This document shows positions 61,999 through 64,000 of a stretch of DNA of 64,000 nucleotides, in pieces (position 1 is the first letter of the stretch; each line of letters opens with the position of its first letter). The translations under genes and the position numbers were made by a program. The notes under the pieces were generated by a model that saw nothing but the letters and a program-made list of their open reading frames with translations, made no database searches and had not been told where the DNA came from. Origin of the DNA: an uncultured Streptomyces sp. (GTDB lineage: Bacteria > Actinomycetota > Actinomycetes > Streptomycetales > Streptomycetaceae); contig NZ_CANLBS010000003.1 in NCBI RefSeq assembly GCF_947488945.1, positions 1 to 64,000 on the forward strand, written 5' to 3'.

Positions 61999-62748
61999 TC
62001 AGCAGGTGTGCCGGTCGCGCTCCGGGGAGTAGAGGTGGCTGTCGCGGAACTGCTCCGCCCCCAGGGTCCGGCCGACCATGATGACGGCGGTGCGGACCAC
62101 GCCCGCCGCCTTCACCTCCGCGGCGATCGAGTCGAGGGTGGAGCGCAGCACGATCTCCTCGGGCCGGGAGGCCATGGCGACGACGGCCGCCGGGCAGTCG
62201 CCCCCGTAGTGCGGGCGCAGTTCGTCCACCACCCGGTCCACGTAGCGGGCGGCGAGGTGCAGCACGATCAGCGCGCCGCTGCGGCCGAGGGTCGCCAGGT
62301 CCTCGCCCTCGGGCATCGCGGTGGCCTGCTGGGCGATCCGGGTGAGGATGACGGTCTGGCCGACGGTCGGCACGGTCAGTTCCCGTTTCAGCGCGGCGGC
62401 GGCCGCGGCGAACGCGGGCACCCCCGGCACCACCTCGTAGGGCACCCCGGCGTCGTCGAGCCGCTTCATCTGCTCGTTGACGGCGGAGAAGACGGACGGG
62501 TCGCCGGAGTGCAGCCGGGCGACGTCGTGGCCGGCCGCGTGCGCGGCGACCAGTTCGGCGGTGATGGCGTCGATGTCGAGCCGGGCGGTGTCCACCAGCC
62601 GTGCGTCCGGCGGGCATGCGGCGAGGAGTTCGCGCGGCACCAGGCTGCCGGCGTAGAGGCAGACCGGGCTGGCGGCGAGGAGACGGGCGCCGCGCACCGT
62701 GATCAGGTCGGCCGCGCCGGGGCCGGCGCCGATGAAGTACACGGTCAT
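61999..62748 (-). CDS. cobM: Precorrin-4 C11-methyltransferase
   Basis: A 249-residue SAM-dependent methyltransferase: VYFIGAGPGAADLITVRGARLL, ARLHSGDPSVFSAVNEQMKRLD, YEVVPGVPAFAAAAAALKREL and LTRIAQQATAMPEGEDL are typical CobM/CbiF motifs. Its ATG overlaps the cobL stop (ATGA, 62745-62748), so it is translated with cobL upstream. Confidence 0.96.
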   Translation of the reverse strand: MTVYFIGAGPGAADLITVRGARLLAASPVCLYAGSLVPRELLAACPPDARLVDTARLDIDAITAELVAAHAAGHDVARLHSGDPSVFSAVNEQMKRLDDAGVPYEVVPGVPAFAAAAAALKRELTVPTVGQTVILTRIAQQATAMPEGEDLATLGRSGALIVLHLAARYVDRVVDELRPHYGGDCPAAVVAMASRPEEIVLRSTLDSIAAEVKAAGVVRTAVIMVGRTLGAEQFRDSHLYSPERDRHTC

Positions 62749-64000
62749 GGCAGGTCCTCGTGGTCGGGGGACGGTCCGGCGGGGCCGGCCGCGGGAATCG
62801 GTTTGCGTACGGACCACTGGGTGACGGGCATGGCCTGCCGCCATCCGGTGAAGCCGCCGACGGGCACCGCGTGGGCGACGGCGAGCCGGACGAGTTCACC
62901 GCCGTGGCGCCGGTATCGCTCGGTGAGCAGCGCCTCGGACTCCAGGGTCACGGTGTTGGCGACCAGCCGGCCGCCGGGCGGCAGCGCGTCCCAGCAGGCG
63001 TCCAGCAGTCCGGGGACGGTCAGCCCGCCGCCGACGAAGACGGCGTCGGGCGCCGGCAGTCCGGCCAGGGCGTCGGGCGCCCGGCCGGTGACGACCCGGA
63101 GGCCGGGCACGCCGAGCCGGTCGGCGTTGCGGGCGATGCGTCCGGCGCGGCCGGGGTCGCGTTCGACGGTGACCGCACGGCAGGACGGGTCGGCCCGCAT
63201 CCACTCGACGGCGATGGAGCCGGAGCCGCCGCCGACGTCCCACAGCAGTTCGCCGGGTGCGGGGGCGAGCGCGGCGAGCGTCGCGGCCCGCACATGGCGC
63301 TTGGTGAGCTGGCCGTCGTGCTCGTACGCCTCGTCGGGCAGGCCGGGCACCCGTCCGGTGCGCAGGGCGCCGGGGGCGGCGCGGCACTCGACCGCCACCA
63401 CGTTGAGCGGGTCGCCGGGCGGGGCGTCCCAGCGCTCGGCGATCCCCTCGGTACGGGCCTCCCCGGCCGCGCCGAGGCGGTCGAGGACGGTGAGCCGGCT
63501 GGGGCCGAAGCCGCGGTCGGTCAGCAGCGCGGCGACCTCGGCGGGGGTACCGGCGCCCGCGCTGAGCACCAGCAGCCGCCGGCCGTCGTACAGCTCGGCG
63601 GCGAGCCGGGCGGCGGGCCGGCCCACCAGGGTGACCGTCGTGGTGTCCTCGACGGGCCAGCCGAGTCGCGCGCAGGCGTACGAGACGGACGACGGGTGGG
63701 GCAGCACCCGGAGGGCCTCGGCGCCGAGTTCCTCGGTGAGCGCCCGCCCGATCCCGTAGAACATCGGGTCGCCGCTGGCCAGTACCGCGACGTGGCGGTC
63801 CCGGTGCGCCGCGAGCAGTCCGGCGACGGCCGGCCGCAGTGGCGACGGCCATTCCACCCGCTGCCCGGCGCACTCCGGGGGCAGCAGCGCGAGCTGGCGG
63901 GGGCCGCCGATCAGCGTCCCGGCGGACCGCAGCACGGTGCGCGCTGCTTCCGTCAGCCCGGCCCAGCCGTCCGCGCCGACGCCCACCACGGACACGGGGG
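62745..64000 (-). CDS. cobL: Precorrin-6Y C5,15-methyltransferase (decarboxylating), N-terminal end uncertain
   Basis: At least 416 residues. The N-terminal CobE/CbiE-type methyltransferase has VLASGDPMFYGIGRALTEEL and VLPHPSSVSYACARLGWP. The C-terminal CbiT-like decarboxylating methyltransferase has KRHVRAATLAALAPAPGELLWDVGGGSGSIAVEW. A GTG at 63993-63995 gives VSVVGVGADGW, but the frame stays open to the window edge and homologues usually have a few residues more, so the true start may lie beyond 64000. It ends in a 4-bp overlap with cobM. Confidence 0.93.
   Translation of the reverse strand, partial: PVSVVGVGADGWAGLTEAARTVLRSAGTLIGGPRQLALLPPECAGQRVEWPSPLRPAVAGLLAAHRDRHVAVLASGDPMFYGIGRALTEELGAEALRVLPHPSSVSYACARLGWPVEDTTTVTLVGRPAARLAAELYDGRRLLVLSAGAGTPAEVAALLTDRGFGPSRLTVLDRLGAAGEARTEGIAERWDAPPGDPLNVVAVECRAAPGALRTGRVPGLPDEAYEHDGQLTKRHVRAATLAALAPAPGELLWDVGGGSGSIAVEWMRADPSCRAVTVERDPGRAGRIARNADRLGVPGLRVVTGRAPDALAGLPAPDAVFVGGGLTVPGLLDACWDALPPGGRLVANTVTLESEALLTERYRRHGGELVRLAVAHAVPVGGFTGWRQAMPVTQWSVRKPIPAAGPAGPSPDHEDLP

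Overview
This window is a high-GC actinobacterial chromosome segment, almost certainly from Streptomyces. The evidence is the strong third-position G/C bias, frequent GTG starts, 4-bp ATGA/GTGA overlaps between cotranscribed genes, an exact-looking BldC regulator, an Lsr2 paralogue, an 82-nt actinobacterial SRP RNA, and a core gene order (dnaX, purD, purC, a two-component/ABC cluster, lsr2-like, purSQL, purF, purM, vdh, bldC, hrpA) that I recall from Streptomyces chromosomes.

Layout. 1-6.0 kb: a DEAD-box helicase running off the left edge, a Pro/Gly-rich lipoprotein, a metallopeptidase-crcB-crcB operon and a membrane metallophosphoesterase. 6.0-7.1 kb: tRNA-Glu/Asp/Phe, then a ribbon-helix-helix/Doc-like toxin-antitoxin pair. 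7.2-8.9 kb: a CcdA-like/DsbA-like thiol-redox pair. 9.4-15.5 kb: hrpA, a second tRNA-Asp, a gene-poor kilobase, bldC and its long structured upstream region. 15.6-21.1 kb: a conserved hypothetical, valine dehydrogenase, a DUF3073 protein, purM and purF. 21.1-24.9 kb: a palindrome-rich spacer with a short Cys-containing leader peptide and its promoter, a Tat-exported sulfatase, a META-domain lipoprotein and an SCP2/mycothiol-type protein. 25-34.3 kb: purL-purQ-purS, an Lsr2 paralogue, two glycine tRNAs (one with an abnormal T-arm), an ABC exporter with its sensor kinase and response regulator, a third tRNA-Gly and purC. 34.5-43.3 kb: a dimethylformamidase-like protein, a membrane protein resembling an inactivated M48 protease, purD, dnaX, SRP RNA and tRNA-Ser.

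43.3-52 kb, directly after tRNA-Ser, looks like an accessory stretch. It holds a membrane-protein gene broken by frameshifts, an SBD-HNH endonuclease resembling phosphorothioate-dependent type IV restriction enzymes, a surface protein with a sortase-E-like tail, a frameshifted two-domain hydrolase carrying low-complexity inserts, a cupin, an unknown membrane protein and an array of 17-18-bp direct repeats. 52-64 kb is a cobalamin (corrin ring) cluster: a cobalamin riboswitch controls cobN, with cobG-cobH-cobIJ, cobK, cbiD and cobM-cobL around it. It is an aerobic-type set in which CbiD takes the place of CobF.

Working together: the pur genes supply most of the IMP pathway in several separately transcribed units; the cob genes build the corrin ring under B12 feedback; the tRNA genes each sit before strong terminators; bldC and the lsr2-like gene are developmental and chromatin regulators. 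The least explained items are the tRNA-Gly(UCC) with altered elbow bases, the Cys leader peptide upstream of the sulfatase, the structured region upstream of bldC, and the restriction gene beside decaying genes.
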